Below are positions 1 to 8,355 of a DNA stretch of 40,359 nt, one piece after another (position 1 is the stretch's first letter; each line of letters begins with the position of its first letter). The translations under genes were made by a program, and so were the position numbers. This DNA comes from an uncultured beta proteobacterium (GTDB lineage: Bacteria > Pseudomonadota > Gammaproteobacteria > Burkholderiales > Burkholderiaceae_C). The notes under the pieces were generated by a model that was given only the letters and a program-made list of their open reading frames with translations, searched no databases and was not told where the DNA came from. The stretch spans positions 1 to 40,359 of the forward strand of contig CAIUDG010000001.1 of NCBI GenBank assembly GCA_903897925.1. The letters run 5' to 3'.

Positions 1-967
1 CACCCAGGGTGTGGTTGCCGGGCGCATGACGCTGGGCGATCTGGTGATGGTCAATGCGTTCATGATTCAGCTCTATATTCCCTTGAATTTCCTCGGCGTG
101 ATCTACCGCGAAATCAAGCAGAGCCTGACCGATCTGGAAAAAATGTTTGTGCTGATGGAACGTGAGCGCGAGATTGACGATGCGCCCGGGGCCGAGCCGC
201 TGCGCCTGTTGCCCGGCACGGTGGACGTGCGCTTTGAGCATGTCAGCTTCTCCTACCAGCCGGCGCGCACCATTTTGCACGACATCAGTTTTGAGATTCC
301 GGCCGGGAAAACGGTGGCGGTGGTCGGTCCTTCCGGCTCCGGAAAATCAACGCTGGCGCGCCTGATGTACCGCTTCTACGACGTTCAGCAAGGCTGCATC
401 CGGGTCGCCGGTCAGGATATCCGTGCCGTAACGCAGTCGTCGCTGCGCGGCGCCATCGGCATCGTGCCGCAGGATACAGTGCTGTTCAACGACACCGTGG
501 AATACAACATTGCCTATGGGCGCCCCGGTTGCGGTCGGGCCGAAGTGGAGGCCGCCGCCCGTTCGGCGCACATCCATGCGTTTATCAGTGCGGCGCCGCT
601 GGGCTACGACACCATGGTGGGTGAGCGCGGCTTGAAGCTCTCGGGCGGTGAAAAGCAGCGTGTGGCGATTGCCCGTACCTTGTTGAAAAATCCGCCCATT
701 CTGATTTTTGACGAGGCCACGTCGGCGCTCGATTCAGCCAATGAGCGCGCGATTCAGGCCGAGCTGCAAAGCGTGGCGCACAACAAGACCACGCTGGTGA
801 TTGCGCACCGGCTCTCGACGGTGGTCGATGCGCATGAAATTTTGGTGCTGGAAGCCGGCCATATTGTGGAACGCGGCACCCATGCCGAACTTATGGCCCG
901 CGATGGCCGTTATGCCCAGATGTGGGCCCTGCAGCAGAGCAGTGAGGGTGCGCCGGCGCTGGCTTGA
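1..967 (+). CDS. ABC exporter of the Atm1/HMT1 type, 3' part
   Basis: The reading frame is open to the left edge, so this is the C-terminal part of a half-transporter that is usually about 600 residues. What remains is the last piece of the transmembrane domain plus a complete nucleotide-binding domain. Counting from the first GTG at position 11, I see Walker [10 protein letters not shown] (106-114), the Q-loop in VPQDTVLF (Q154), signature LSGGEKQR (210-217), Walker B ILIFDEAT (230-237) and switch His in IAHRLST (H266). The stretch before the ATPase domain ([22 protein letters not shown], then REIKQSL and DLEKMF) is typical of the Atm1/HMT1 branch, which exports glutathione- or sulfur-linked compounds or gives heavy-metal tolerance. 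It would form a homodimer in the inner membrane. The substrate cannot be told from this part. MsbA-like exporters are the main alternative. Confidence 0.88.
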   Translation, partial: TQGVVAGRMTLGDLVMVNAFMIQLYIPLNFLGVIYREIKQSLTDLEKMFVLMEREREIDDAPGAEPLRLLPGTVDVRFEHVSFSYQPARTILHDISFEIPAGKTVAVVGPSGSGKSTLARLMYRFYDVQQGCIRVAGQDIRAVTQSSLRGAIGIVPQDTVLFNDTVEYNIAYGRPGCGRAEVEAAARSAHIHAFISAAPLGYDTMVGERGLKLSGGEKQRVAIARTLLKNPPILIFDEATSALDSANERAIQAELQSVAHNKTTLVIAHRLSTVVDAHEILVLEAGHIVERGTHAELMARDGRYAQMWALQQSSEGAPALA

Positions 968-1567
968 CGTGCCGGTCCGGGCGCCCCTCGGTGCTGCTTT
1001 TGGTGCTGGTTTTGGTGCCGGCCGGCATGGTCGGCCGGGGTGCCGAAAATTTGGCGAAATAGGCTTTCCAGAAGGCTTTGGCGTGGCTTACCTGGGTGCG
1101 AAGACGCGGGTGCATGGTGCGCTCACTTTTCCCGCCAGAGCGGATTGTTGTGCATGTGGTGCAAACAGTGCTCCCCGGTACAGATCGTGACGCAGACTTG
1201 TGGCGCATGGCGGTCCAGTGCTGGCTCGCCGACCAGATGCGCGCCGCGCAACTGGCTGATGTGGCTGGTGCACGTTAGGGATATCGGGCCCTGCGAGCGG
1301 GTGCAGCCGAGCGGGATGAGGTACGCGGGGGCAGCACCCGCACCGGCACCGGTGCTGACACAGCTGCAGTCCGGTAGTGGGGGAAAGGTGAGTGAGGTAT
1401 TCATGGCAGAACGGGCGTTGCAGCAAGATGTAGCGACTGTCCGCGCAAAGCCGCCTCCAGTCTTGACCTAATCCTGATCACCGCACCGCGCCTGCAGCGC
1501 ACCAGAGGAGCAGGCGCACTTTTTCACGTCAAAATCTGGGGATATTTCAAACCGGAGCACCCTGCGT
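968..1567. other. 600-nt stretch without a recognisable gene
   Basis: Short open frames exist on both strands (for example 1123-1404 minus, 93 codons, Cys/His-rich near its end). None has a convincing ribosome-binding site or a family I recognise. Right after the ABC stop there are repeated TTTTGGTGC motifs and a 7-bp inverted repeat, CCGGCCG/CGGCCGG (1018-1024/1032-1038). A terminator-like hairpin sits at 1488-1524 and is listed separately. The stretch may hold a decayed gene or an untranslated RNA; I see no proof of either. Confidence 0.5.
1488..1524 (+). terminator. rho-independent terminator-like hairpin
   Basis: GCGCCTGC (1488-1495) pairs perfectly with GCAGGCGC (1510-1517) across a 14-nt loop and is followed by ACTTTTT. 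It lies 44 nt before the TfoX-N gene, so it would end a plus-strand transcript coming from the region before it. Confidence 0.55.
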
Positions 1568-1909
1568 ATGGCCACCGCACAAGGCACCATGGATTTTTTG
1601 CTGGACATGCTCTCCGATAGCGGGCAGGTCAGCGCCCGCAAAATGTTCGGTGAATACTGTCTGTACTACGGCGGGCGACCGGTCGGCCTGGTGTGTGATG
1701 AACAGCTGTTTCTCAAGCCCAGCCCGGCCAGCCTGCAACTGCTGCGCACGCCGGAGTATGGTGCCCCGTTTCCCGGGGCGCGTGCGCATTTGCGCATCAC
1801 AGCCGACTTGTGGGACGACCGGCCCTGGCTGAATCAGCTGGTGCGCACGGTGTATGACAACCTGCCACCGCCCAAGCCCGCCAGGCGGCGCAAACCGGCG
1901 ACGGGATAA
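1568..1909 (+). CDS. TfoX/Sxy N-terminal domain protein
   Basis: This 113-residue protein consists almost only of the TfoX_N fold. The typical features are visible: SARKMFGEYCLYYGGRPVG near residues 22-40, then VCDEQLFLKP, and an aromatic GAPFPGARAHLRI stretch. The family is named after the competence activator TfoX/Sxy, but stand-alone N-domain proteins are widespread and mostly uncharacterised, so a competence role is not implied. The ATG at 1568 follows a GGAG at 1554-1557. The tail after residue 95 is Pro/Arg/Lys-rich and probably disordered. The stop codon lies inside the -10-like GATAAT of the next gene, 6 nt before its ATG. Confidence 0.8.
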   Translation: MATAQGTMDFLLDMLSDSGQVSARKMFGEYCLYYGGRPVGLVCDEQLFLKPSPASLQLLRTPEYGAPFPGARAHLRITADLWDDRPWLNQLVRTVYDNLPPPKPARRRKPATG

Positions 1910-1910
1910 T
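1905..1910 (+). promoter_or_regulatory. -10 box GATAAT giving a leaderless regulator mRNA
   Basis: GATAAT is followed by five bases (GGCGC) and then the ATG of the LysR gene at 1916, so normal spacing puts the transcription start at or next to the A of ATG. No Shine-Dalgarno sequence lies before this ATG and no good -35 is seen. The same layout occurs at four other coding genes in the window and at rnpB. Confidence 0.45.
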
Positions 1911-1915
1911 GGCGC

Positions 1916-2881
1916 ATGGAAACCAAATGGCTTGAAGATTTTGTCAGCTTGGCCGAGACCCGCAGTTTCAGCCGTTCGGCGCAGTTGCGGCACGTGACAC
2001 AGCCGGCTTTTTCGCGCCGTATCCAGTCGCTGGAAGCCTGGGCTGGCACCGATCTGGTGGACCGCTCGTCCTACCCGACCCGGCTGACGCCGGCGGGCGA
2101 GACCTTGTACGGCCAGTCACTGGAAATTTTGCAGTCCTTGCAGAGCACCCGTGCCATGCTGCGTGGGCATTCGGCTGCGGGCCAGGATTTTGTTGAATTC
2201 GCCGTGCCGCATACCTTGGCCTTCACTTTTTTCCCGGCCTGGGTCAGCGGCTTGCGCGAGCATTTTGGCGGTTTCAAGAGCCGCCTGATTGCGCTGAATG
2301 TTCATGACGCAGTGATGCGCCTGGTCGAAGGCAGCTGTGACGTGCTGATTGCCTACCACCACGCCTCGCAGCCGATCCAGCTCGACAGCGCGCGCTACGA
2401 AATGGTCAGTCTGGGCGAAGAAGTGGTGGCGCCCTATGCGCGCGCCAATGCCCAGGGTGAGCCGCAGTTCTGCCTGCCGGGGCGGATTGACAAGGCCTTG
2501 CCCTATCTGGGCTATGCCCCGGGCGCCTACCTGGGCCTGGTGGTGGACGCCATGTTGCAGCAATCCGCTAGCGCCATGCACCTGGAGCGGGTCTATGAGA
2601 CGGACATGGCCGAAGGCCTGAAAGCCATGGCGCTGGAAGGGCATGGCATTGCCTTTTTGCCGCAAAGCGCGATCCGCAAGGAGCTGCGCAGCAAAAAGCT
2701 GGTCAGTGCCGCGCCGGCGGCGCTGGCGGCGCTGCAGGCCAAGCTGGAAATCCGCGCCTATCGCCAGCGTCCGCCGACCCGCGAGGGTCAGCGCCCGTCC
2801 GCCGAGAGCAGCCGCAGTGCTGCGCAGGCGCTGTGGGACTATCTTCTGAGCGCCAAAACTGCACCGACAATAAGCGAATGA
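1916..2881 (+). CDS. LysR-type regulator, HypT (YjiE)-like
   Basis: A 321-residue LysR-family transcription factor. Residues 1-60 form the winged helix-turn-helix; [21 protein letters not shown] and [16 protein letters not shown] are close in wording to E. coli HypT ([36 protein letters not shown]). Residues from about 90 form the periplasmic-binding-protein-like effector domain, with the family's conserved [20 protein letters not shown] late in the protein. HypT is a hypochlorite-responsive activator in E. coli. Whether this protein senses the same oxidant depends on regulatory methionines that I could not align with confidence. It overlaps pyrC by ATGA, so the two are probably cotranscribed, which is an unusual partner for a regulator. 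Confidence 0.85.
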   Translation: METKWLEDFVSLAETRSFSRSAQLRHVTQPAFSRRIQSLEAWAGTDLVDRSSYPTRLTPAGETLYGQSLEILQSLQSTRAMLRGHSAAGQDFVEFAVPHTLAFTFFPAWVSGLREHFGGFKSRLIALNVHDAVMRLVEGSCDVLIAYHHASQPIQLDSARYEMVSLGEEVVAPYARANAQGEPQFCLPGRIDKALPYLGYAPGAYLGLVVDAMLQQSASAMHLERVYETDMAEGLKAMALEGHGIAFLPQSAIRKELRSKKLVSAAPAALAALQAKLEIRAYRQRPPTREGQRPSAESSRSAAQALWDYLLSAKTAPTISE

Positions 2882-3915
2882 ACCCTATGCAAACGATCAC
2901 CCTGACCCGCCCGGATGACTGGCACCTGCACGTGCGCGACGGCGAAGTGCTGCACAACGTGGTGCCGCACACGGCGGCCCAATTCGCCCGCGCCATCATC
3001 ATGCCGAACCTGAAACCGCCGGTGACCAGCGCTGCCCAGGCGCTGGCTTACCGCGAACGCATCCTGGCCGCCGTGCCGGCGGGCGTGGCGTTTGAGCCGC
3101 TGATGACGCTGTACCTGACCGACCGCCTGCCGGCCGAAGAAATCGCCCGTGCGCGCGCCGCTGGCGTGGTGGCGGTCAAGCTGTACCCGGCGGGTGCCAC
3201 TACCAACAGCGACGCCGGTGTGACCGATTTGCGCAAGGTGTATCCCACGCTGGAAGCGATGCAGCGCTGCGGTATGCCGCTGTTGGTGCACGGCGAGGTG
3301 ACTACGCCCGAGATCGACCTGTTTGACCGTGAGGCGGTCTTTATCGACACCCAGCTGATTCCGCTGCGCCGCGATTTTCCCGAGCTGAAGATAGTGTTCG
3401 AGCACATTACCACGCGCGAAGCGGCCCAGTATGTGCAGGCGGCCGACCGCTTCACCGCCGCCACCATCACAGCGCACCACCTGCTCTACAACCGCAATGC
3501 GCTCTTTACCGGTGGTATTCGTCCCCACTATTACTGCCTGCCGGTACTCAAGCGGGAGATCCACCGCCAGGCCCTGGTGCAGGCGGCCACCAGTGGCAGC
3601 AACAAATATTTCCTCGGCACCGATAGCGCGCCGCATCCGGCGCATTTGAAAGAGCACGCCAGCGGTTGTGCCGGTTGCTATACCGCGCACGCGGCGATCG
3701 AGTTGTACGCACAGGCCTTTGACGCGGCCGGGAAACTCGATCAGCTGGAAGGCTTTGCCAGTTTCCATGGTGCCGATTTTTATGGCCTGCCGCGCAACCA
3801 GGGCCGCATCACGCTGCGCCGCGAGGTCTGGCAGACGCCGGACAGCTTTGCCTTTGGCGCCGCACAACTGAAGCCGCTGGCGGCGGGCGAGTCGCTGGCG
3901 TGGCGTTTGGTTTAG
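2878..3915 (+). CDS. pyrC: dihydroorotase (class II)
   Basis: PyrC interconverts N-carbamoyl-L-aspartate and L-dihydroorotate, the third step of de novo pyrimidine synthesis in the cytoplasm. With the ATG at 2878 the protein has 345 residues, close to E. coli PyrC. The binuclear zinc site is complete: HLH (H16, H18), the lysine to be carboxylated in AVKLYPAG (K101), H138 in LLVHGE, H176 in VFEHIT and D249 in LGTDSAPHP. The ATG at 2878 overlaps the regulator stop (ATGA); an internal ATG at 2887 is a possible alternative start. A frame extension back to a GTG at 2833 would run inside the regulator and is not needed. The next gene overlaps its end by 16 nt, so regulator, pyrC and DUF3025 gene look like one operon. 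Confidence 0.96.
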   Translation: MNPMQTITLTRPDDWHLHVRDGEVLHNVVPHTAAQFARAIIMPNLKPPVTSAAQALAYRERILAAVPAGVAFEPLMTLYLTDRLPAEEIARARAAGVVAVKLYPAGATTNSDAGVTDLRKVYPTLEAMQRCGMPLLVHGEVTTPEIDLFDREAVFIDTQLIPLRRDFPELKIVFEHITTREAAQYVQAADRFTAATITAHHLLYNRNALFTGGIRPHYYCLPVLKREIHRQALVQAATSGSNKYFLGTDSAPHPAHLKEHASGCAGCYTAHAAIELYAQAFDAAGKLDQLEGFASFHGADFYGLPRNQGRITLRREVWQTPDSFAFGAAQLKPLAAGESLAWRLV

Positions 3916-4694
3916 AAGCGATTGACTGGGAGCGGCCCTGGCTGGCGCCGTGGCGCGACCCCGGGCAGCTGCTGGCGCAGCGCACCGAAGGTGGCGCCAG
4001 CGTGGCGCAGGTGCTCAACGCGTGCCAGCGTGCGCCACGGCGCTTTGTACCGCAAGCCGCGTTGCCGGCGGGAGTGGCCTATGAAGAACACATTTTTGCC
4101 ACTGGCGATGTGCCGACCCGCGATGGCCTGCACGATTTTTTCAACGGCCTGGCCTGGATCCATTTCCCACTGACCAAGTTGCGCCTGAACGCTTTGCAGG
4201 CGGCGCAGATCGCGCGCAGCGGAGTGCAACCCGAACGCGGTCCGGCGCGCGATGCGCTGACCCTGTTTGATGAAAACGCCGCCTTGTTGCAGGCCCCTGA
4301 TGTGTTGTGGGACGCCTTGTGTGCCAAGGACTGGCGCACCTTGTTCGGCCCTTTGCGGCCGGTGTGGCAGCAGGCGCAGCTGATTCTGTTCGGCCACGCC
4401 CTGACCGAGAAGCTGGTGGCCCCGCGCAAGGCGATCACGGCGCACGTCTATCGGGTGCTGGCGCCTGAGCGCAGTCTGGCCGCCATGGATGCCTGGCTGG
4501 CCGCTGACCTGTCGGAAGCGCGTCTGGCCAGCAAGCCGTTTGCCCATTTGCCGGTACTCGGCGTGCCGGGCTGGTGGGCCGACAATGCCGACCCGGCTTT
4601 TTATGCGGATGCCAGCGTGTTTCGCACGCTCAGGGCGAGCGCCTCGGCGACGCGGATGCCGTCGACACCGGCAGACAAGATGCCGCCGGCATAA
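3900..4694 (+). CDS. DUF3025 domain protein
   Basis: A 264-residue protein of the DUF3025 family, function unknown. Typical family features are [20 protein letters not shown] near residues 47-66, the conserved [16 protein letters not shown] block around 77-92, FDENAALL, and a C-terminal [22 protein letters not shown]. The start is the GTG at 3900, inside the end of pyrC; no ATG fits the conserved N-terminus. The family usually ends just after the FY..VFR motif (about 4630), but here the frame continues for some 20 residues of low-complexity sequence. The last 94 nt overlap, on the opposite strand, the end of the FAD-dependent dehydrogenase gene, so both proteins are encoded by the same bases there. 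Confidence 0.85.
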   Translation: MAFGLEAIDWERPWLAPWRDPGQLLAQRTEGGASVAQVLNACQRAPRRFVPQAALPAGVAYEEHIFATGDVPTRDGLHDFFNGLAWIHFPLTKLRLNALQAAQIARSGVQPERGPARDALTLFDENAALLQAPDVLWDALCAKDWRTLFGPLRPVWQQAQLILFGHALTEKLVAPRKAITAHVYRVLAPERSLAAMDAWLAADLSEARLASKPFAHLPVLGVPGWWADNADPAFYADASVFRTLRASASATRMPSTPADKMPPA

Positions 4695-6412
4695 CTGGCG
4701 CCTTCACCGGCCGGGTACAGGCCGGCCACATTGCTGCTTTGCAGGTTTTCATCGCGCGGCATTTTCAGCGGCGAGGAGGTGCGGGTTTCGACGCCGGTCA
4801 GCACCGCGTCGGCCATGTCGAAGCCGCGAATTTTTTTGCCAAACGCCGGCAGTGCTTCGCGGATCGCGCTGATGGCAAAGGGCGGCAGGCTGCTGGCCAG
4901 GTCGCCCAGGCGTACGCCGGGCTTGTACGAGGGTTGCACGCCGCCAAACCGGGTAGATGCGCGCGCCTGCAGGAAGTCGCCGACCAGCTGTCCGGGGGCC
5001 TCGTAGCTGTTGCCGCCGAGCACAAAGGCATTGCTCTCCAGGCTGCGCTGGAACACGATGCCGGAGAGCGGGTGCGCGGCCTTGGGGTCCTGCGCTTGCA
5101 GCGCCTGCGCCTGCTGGGCAAAGCGCCGGCCCTGTTCTGCGCCGAAGGCCTGCACCCAGCTGGCCTCGTCCTGCGGGTAGTCGCTGGGGTCGATGCCGAC
5201 CACAATGCCGGCATTGGCGTTGCGCTCATTGCGCGAATACTGGCTCATGCCATTGGTGACGACGCGCCCGCTTTCGCTGGTGGCGGCAACCACCGTGCCG
5301 CCCGGGCACATGCAAAAGCTATAGACAGCGCGGCCATTGCTGGCGTGGTGCACCAGTTTGTAGTCGGCGGCACCCAGCATCGGGTGGCCGGCGTGGCGGC
5401 CCCAGCGCGCGCGGTCGATCACGCTTTGCGGGTGCTCGATTCGGAACCCGACCGAGAAGGCTTTGGCCTGCATTGCCACGCCGCGTTCATACAACATGGT
5501 GAAAGTGTCGCGTGCGCTGTGGCCGAGGGCCAGCACCACGTGGTCGGCGTCCAGCGTGTAGTGCTGCCCGCTGGGCACGTCCAGCACCTGCAGGCCGCGC
5601 AGGCGCGCCGGGGTCTGGTGCTGGTCGAGCAGGAGGTCGTCGACGCGCTGTTCGAAGCGAATTTCGCCGCCCAGGGCCTGGATCTGGGCGCGCATGCTTT
5701 CCACCACCTTGACCAGTTTGAACGTGCCGATGTGAGGATGTGCCGCCCACAAAATTTCGGCGGGCGCGCCAGCGGCGACGAATTCTTCCATAACCTTGCG
5801 ACCAAGAAAGCGCGGGTCCTTGATCTGGCTCCACAGCTTGCCGTCGGAAAACGTTCCGGCACCACCTTCGCCGAATTGCACATTGCTTTCCGGGTTGAGG
5901 TTTTTCTTGCGCCACAGGCCCCAGGTGTCCTTGGTGCGTTCGCGCACGGTTTTGCCGCGTTCCAGCACGATCGGTTTGAAGCCCATTTGCGCCAGCACCA
6001 GTGCGGCAAACATGCCGCAGGGGCCGAAGCCGACCACCACCGGGCGCAGCGCCAGGTTGGCCGGCGCCTGGGTGACCTGGCGGTAGGCCATGTCGGGTGT
6101 GGCAAAAATGTGCGGGTGCTGCGGGAACCGCTGCAGCACGCTGGCTTGCGTTGGCGCTGCCAGTGTCAGGTCGACGATGTAAACCACCACCAGCTCCGAT
6201 TTGCGTGCGTCAAAGCTGCGCTTGAAGACCTGCAGTGCCTGGATTTCCGTGGCCTCGATCTGCAGCACCTGCGCCGCCAACTGAGTCAGGGCGGCGATGG
6301 GGTGGGCGGTCGGGCTGCGGTCGGCGTCGGTTTCAGACGGTGCATCGGCGGCGCGGCGCACTTGCACTGGTACGGCGGAGAGCGGAAGTTTGAGTTCTGT
6401 GAGGCGAATCAT
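4601..6412 (-). CDS. FAD-dependent dehydrogenase (COG2509 family)
   Basis: A 603-residue flavoprotein of the uncharacterised COG2509 group, NAD(P)/FAD-dependent enzymes distantly related to HI0933-type reductases. Residues 1-110 form the alpha/beta N-terminal domain typical of the group (KRSFDARK..LVVVYIVDL). The FAD-binding Rossmann motif GFGPCG lies at 128-133, with the ribose-binding acidic residue E151 in IVLERG. VVLALGHSARDTF is the second nucleotide-contact strand, and [28 protein letters not shown] near the end is the typical FAD-closing segment. The substrate is not known. The gene stands alone on the minus strand between two plus-strand units; its last 31 codons lie in the tail of the DUF3025 gene. 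A long frame on the opposite strand (4574-6451) is only its shadow. Confidence 0.9.
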   Translation of the reverse strand: MIRLTELKLPLSAVPVQVRRAADAPSETDADRSPTAHPIAALTQLAAQVLQIEATEIQALQVFKRSFDARKSELVVVYIVDLTLAAPTQASVLQRFPQHPHIFATPDMAYRQVTQAPANLALRPVVVGFGPCGMFAALVLAQMGFKPIVLERGKTVRERTKDTWGLWRKKNLNPESNVQFGEGGAGTFSDGKLWSQIKDPRFLGRKVMEEFVAAGAPAEILWAAHPHIGTFKLVKVVESMRAQIQALGGEIRFEQRVDDLLLDQHQTPARLRGLQVLDVPSGQHYTLDADHVVLALGHSARDTFTMLYERGVAMQAKAFSVGFRIEHPQSVIDRARWGRHAGHPMLGAADYKLVHHASNGRAVYSFCMCPGGTVVAATSESGRVVTNGMSQYSRNERNANAGIVVGIDPSDYPQDEASWVQAFGAEQGRRFAQQAQALQAQDPKAAHPLSGIVFQRSLESNAFVLGGNSYEAPGQLVGDFLQARASTRFGGVQPSYKPGVRLGDLASSLPPFAISAIREALPAFGKKIRGFDMADAVLTGVETRTSSPLKMPRDENLQSSNVAGLYPAGEGASYAGGILSAGVDGIRVAEALALSVRNTLASA

Positions 6413-6514
6413 GGCGGGCTCGTGGTGATCAAGCAGAGTGCAATGATATAGCGCGCCAGTGACTGTCCTAATTGCAAGCTATAGTGGCCTTTTGCTTAAC
6501 AACGCCCTGGATGC

Positions 6515-7306
6515 ATGATTAATTTTGTCTGCTATGCAACGCTGGCCCTGATGGGGCTGCTATTTTCGATGGCGCTGTTCTTTTTTGTGCTGACCCGTGG
6601 TGCCCTGGCAGTGCGTCGGGTCCTGGGACACCAGGGCGTCAGTGCCCATGTCTATCCGCTGTACTCAAACAAGTTTCTGATCCGGCTGGTGGATTTTCAG
6701 CCGTTGATATCCGGTATTTTGCTGTTCCAGTATCCGCGCCTGGTGTCGCGCATTGCACAGGGTTTGCGCCAGACCGATTTGCGCGGCAAGGTGGTGGCGG
6801 TGACTTCCTGTGCGTTTGGCAATGTGGTGCCGCGCGTGGTGCAGGCCGCGGTCGAGGCCAACGCGCAAAAGGTGCTGGTGGCCGACTTGCTGCGCAACGA
6901 ACTGATCCAGGCGGAAACCAAGCTCGGCGACTTTGCCGCGCACGTGGCGTATCTGGAAGAAGACGCGACCCGGATGCCGCTGGCCGATGGCAGCGTGGCG
7001 GCGAATATTCTGTTTTTTCTGCTGCACGAGCTGCCGCACCCGATGAAAGCCCAAGTGCTGATTGAGGCGGCGCGCGTGCTGGCGCCGGGTGGCACCTTGT
7101 ATATTGCCGAATTCCACCGTCCGCGCATCTGGCCGTTGCGGCTTTCGGGCTGGTTGTATTTCAAGGTATTCGAGCCCTATGGCCTGGCGCTGTGGGACAG
7201 CGAAGATCCGTTGCAGTTTCTGCGCGCGCGCGGCAACTGGACCTTCCGCCGCAGCACTTATCTGTTTGGTAACTACCAGGTGCTGCTGGCGACCAAGGCC
7301 GCCTGA
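6515..7306 (+). CDS. rquA: RquA-like rhodoquinone biosynthesis protein
   Basis: A 263-residue protein of the class I SAM-dependent methyltransferase fold that resembles RquA more than UbiE. RquA replaces a methoxy group of ubiquinone by an amino group and so makes rhodoquinone, the low-potential quinone used for fumarate reduction without oxygen. Seen directly: a hydrophobic N-terminal helix (5-30); SAM motif I reading VVAVTSCAFGNV (93-104) instead of the acidic/glycine-rich DxGxGxG of true methyltransferases, a hallmark of RquA; FFLLHELP (167-174); EFHRP (199-203); and EPYGLALW (220-227). The last three match the R. rubrum RquA pattern (FFLLHE, YHRP, EPFALDLW) as I remember it. A TATAGT box at 6480-6485 could be its -10; no clear ribosome-binding site precedes ATG 6515. 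It is convergent with cysK. The alternative is an unassigned membrane-anchored methyltransferase. Confidence 0.75.
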   Translation: MINFVCYATLALMGLLFSMALFFFVLTRGALAVRRVLGHQGVSAHVYPLYSNKFLIRLVDFQPLISGILLFQYPRLVSRIAQGLRQTDLRGKVVAVTSCAFGNVVPRVVQAAVEANAQKVLVADLLRNELIQAETKLGDFAAHVAYLEEDATRMPLADGSVAANILFFLLHELPHPMKAQVLIEAARVLAPGGTLYIAEFHRPRIWPLRLSGWLYFKVFEPYGLALWDSEDPLQFLRARGNWTFRRSTYLFGNYQVLLATKAA

Positions 7307-7318
7307 GCGGCCCTGGTC
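7291..7318. terminator. bidirectional hairpin between rquA-like gene and cysK
   Basis: GACCAAGGCCGC (7291-7302) pairs with GCGGCCCTGGTC (7307-7318) with one A-C mismatch around a 4-nt loop, CTGA, which contains the stop codon of the rquA-like gene. No T-tract follows on either strand, so it may act as an mRNA 3'-end stabiliser as much as a terminator. Confidence 0.5.
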
Positions 7319-7333
7319 AGGTCTGCCGACCGA

Positions 7334-8251
7334 TCAGCTTGGCAGGAAGCCTTCCACCGACAGGTAACGCTCGCCGGTGTCGTAGTTAAAGCCCAGCACG
7401 GTTGCGCCAGCCGGAATTTCCGGTAATTTCTGCGCAATCGCGGCCAGCGTGGCGCCGCTCGAAATACCCACCAGCAAACCTTCTTCGCGGGCGCTGCGGC
7501 GCGCATATTCACGTGCTGGCTCGGCGTCGACCTGGATCACGCCGTCGAGCAGTTCGGTCTTCAGGTTTTTCGGCACGAAGCCGGCACCAATGCCCTGGAT
7601 CGGGTGCGGCGCCGGTGCGCCGCCGGAGATTACCGGCGAAGCTGTGGGTTCTACGGCAAATACCTTGAGCTGAGGCCATTGTGCTTTCAGCACCGTGGCG
7701 ACGCCGCTCAGGTGCCCGCCAGTGCCGACGCCGGTGATGATGTAGTCAACGCCCTGGGGGAAGTCGGCCAGGATTTCCTGCGCCGTGGTGCGTACGTGGA
7801 CGTCGATATTGGACGGGTTTTCAAACTGCTGCGGAATCCAGGAATGGGGTGTTTGTTCGGCCAGTTCCTGGGCCCGGGCAATCGCGCCCTTCATGCCTTT
7901 TTCGCGCGGTGTCAGGTCGAAGCTGGCGCCATAGGCCAGCATCAGGCGGCGGCGTTCAATCGACATGCTGTCGGGCATCACCAGGATCAGCCGGTAGCCT
8001 TTCACCGCGGCCACCAGCGCCAGGCCGACGCCGGTGTTGCCGGAGGTCGGTTCAATGATGGTCGAACCGGGTTTCAGAGCGCCGCTTTTTTCGGCGTCTT
8101 CGACCATGGCCAGGGCGATCCGGTCTTTGATGGAGCCGCCGGGGTTGCTGCGCTCGGATTTCACGAACACCTTGTGGCTGTTGCCGAAGAGCCGGTTGAT
8201 GCGGATATGCGGGGTGTTACCAATGGTTTGTAGAACGTTGTCAAAAGGCAT
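7334..8251 (-). CDS. cysK: cysteine synthase A (O-acetylserine sulfhydrylase)
   Basis: CysK joins O-acetyl-L-serine and sulfide to make L-cysteine, using PLP, in the cytoplasm. The start chosen is the ATG at 8251 ([15 protein letters not shown]), which has GGAG about 8 nt upstream; an in-frame ATG 33 nt earlier lacks one. This gives 305 residues, normal for the family. Motifs: PLP lysine K42 in NPGGSIKDR, substrate loop TSGNTG (69-74), phosphate-binding GVGTGG (174-179), the [11 protein letters not shown] stretch and SGAT near the C-terminus. CysM is less likely because the loops follow the CysK pattern. The gene is a single unit between the convergent rquA-like gene and the divergent rnpB. 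Confidence 0.93.
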   Translation of the reverse strand: MPFDNVLQTIGNTPHIRINRLFGNSHKVFVKSERSNPGGSIKDRIALAMVEDAEKSGALKPGSTIIEPTSGNTGVGLALVAAVKGYRLILVMPDSMSIERRRLMLAYGASFDLTPREKGMKGAIARAQELAEQTPHSWIPQQFENPSNIDVHVRTTAQEILADFPQGVDYIITGVGTGGHLSGVATVLKAQWPQLKVFAVEPTASPVISGGAPAPHPIQGIGAGFVPKNLKTELLDGVIQVDAEPAREYARRSAREEGLLVGISSGATLAAIAQKLPEIPAGATVLGFNYDTGERYLSVEGFLPS

Positions 8252-8355
8252 GGGGAAGCTCCGGTGGAAGAAATAGTGCTGCAATTCTGAGCCAATTTAT
8301 AAATTGGTTTGGATATATGTTTATTCGCCCTGCCAGTTGCCGCGATAATCGCGGC
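8252..8355. promoter_or_regulatory. cysK-rnpB divergent control region with two palindromes
   Basis: This 104-nt spacer serves cysK leftwards and rnpB rightwards. It holds a perfect 16-bp AT-rich palindrome, CCAATTTATAAATTGG (8292-8307), and a perfect 17-nt palindrome, GCCGCGATAATCGCGGC (8339-8355, 8-bp arms around one A). The latter includes the rnpB -10 candidate GATAAT (8344-8349). Both look like operator sites; I cannot name a binding protein. Confidence 0.5.
8344..8349 (+). promoter_or_regulatory. rnpB -10 box
   Basis: GATAAT followed by six bases, then G8356, the first base of the P1 helix of RNase P RNA. The distance is right for sigma-70 initiation. The -35 region (8320-8326, TTTATTC) is poor. 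Confidence 0.5.

Noticed and set aside
1018..1038. CCGGCCG/CGGCCGG hairpin as terminator of the ABC gene
   Set aside because: Short GC-rich stem without a T-tract; the hairpin at 1488-1524 is the better terminator.
1123..1404. 93-codon Cys/His-rich minus-strand frame
   Set aside because: No ribosome-binding site, no family, and three other frames overlap it; kept only as a note on the gene-free stretch.
4574..6451. 625-codon open frame on the plus strand
   Set aside because: It lies opposite the FAD-dependent dehydrogenase, whose motifs are clear. The translation has no family features; long antisense frames are common in GC-rich genes.
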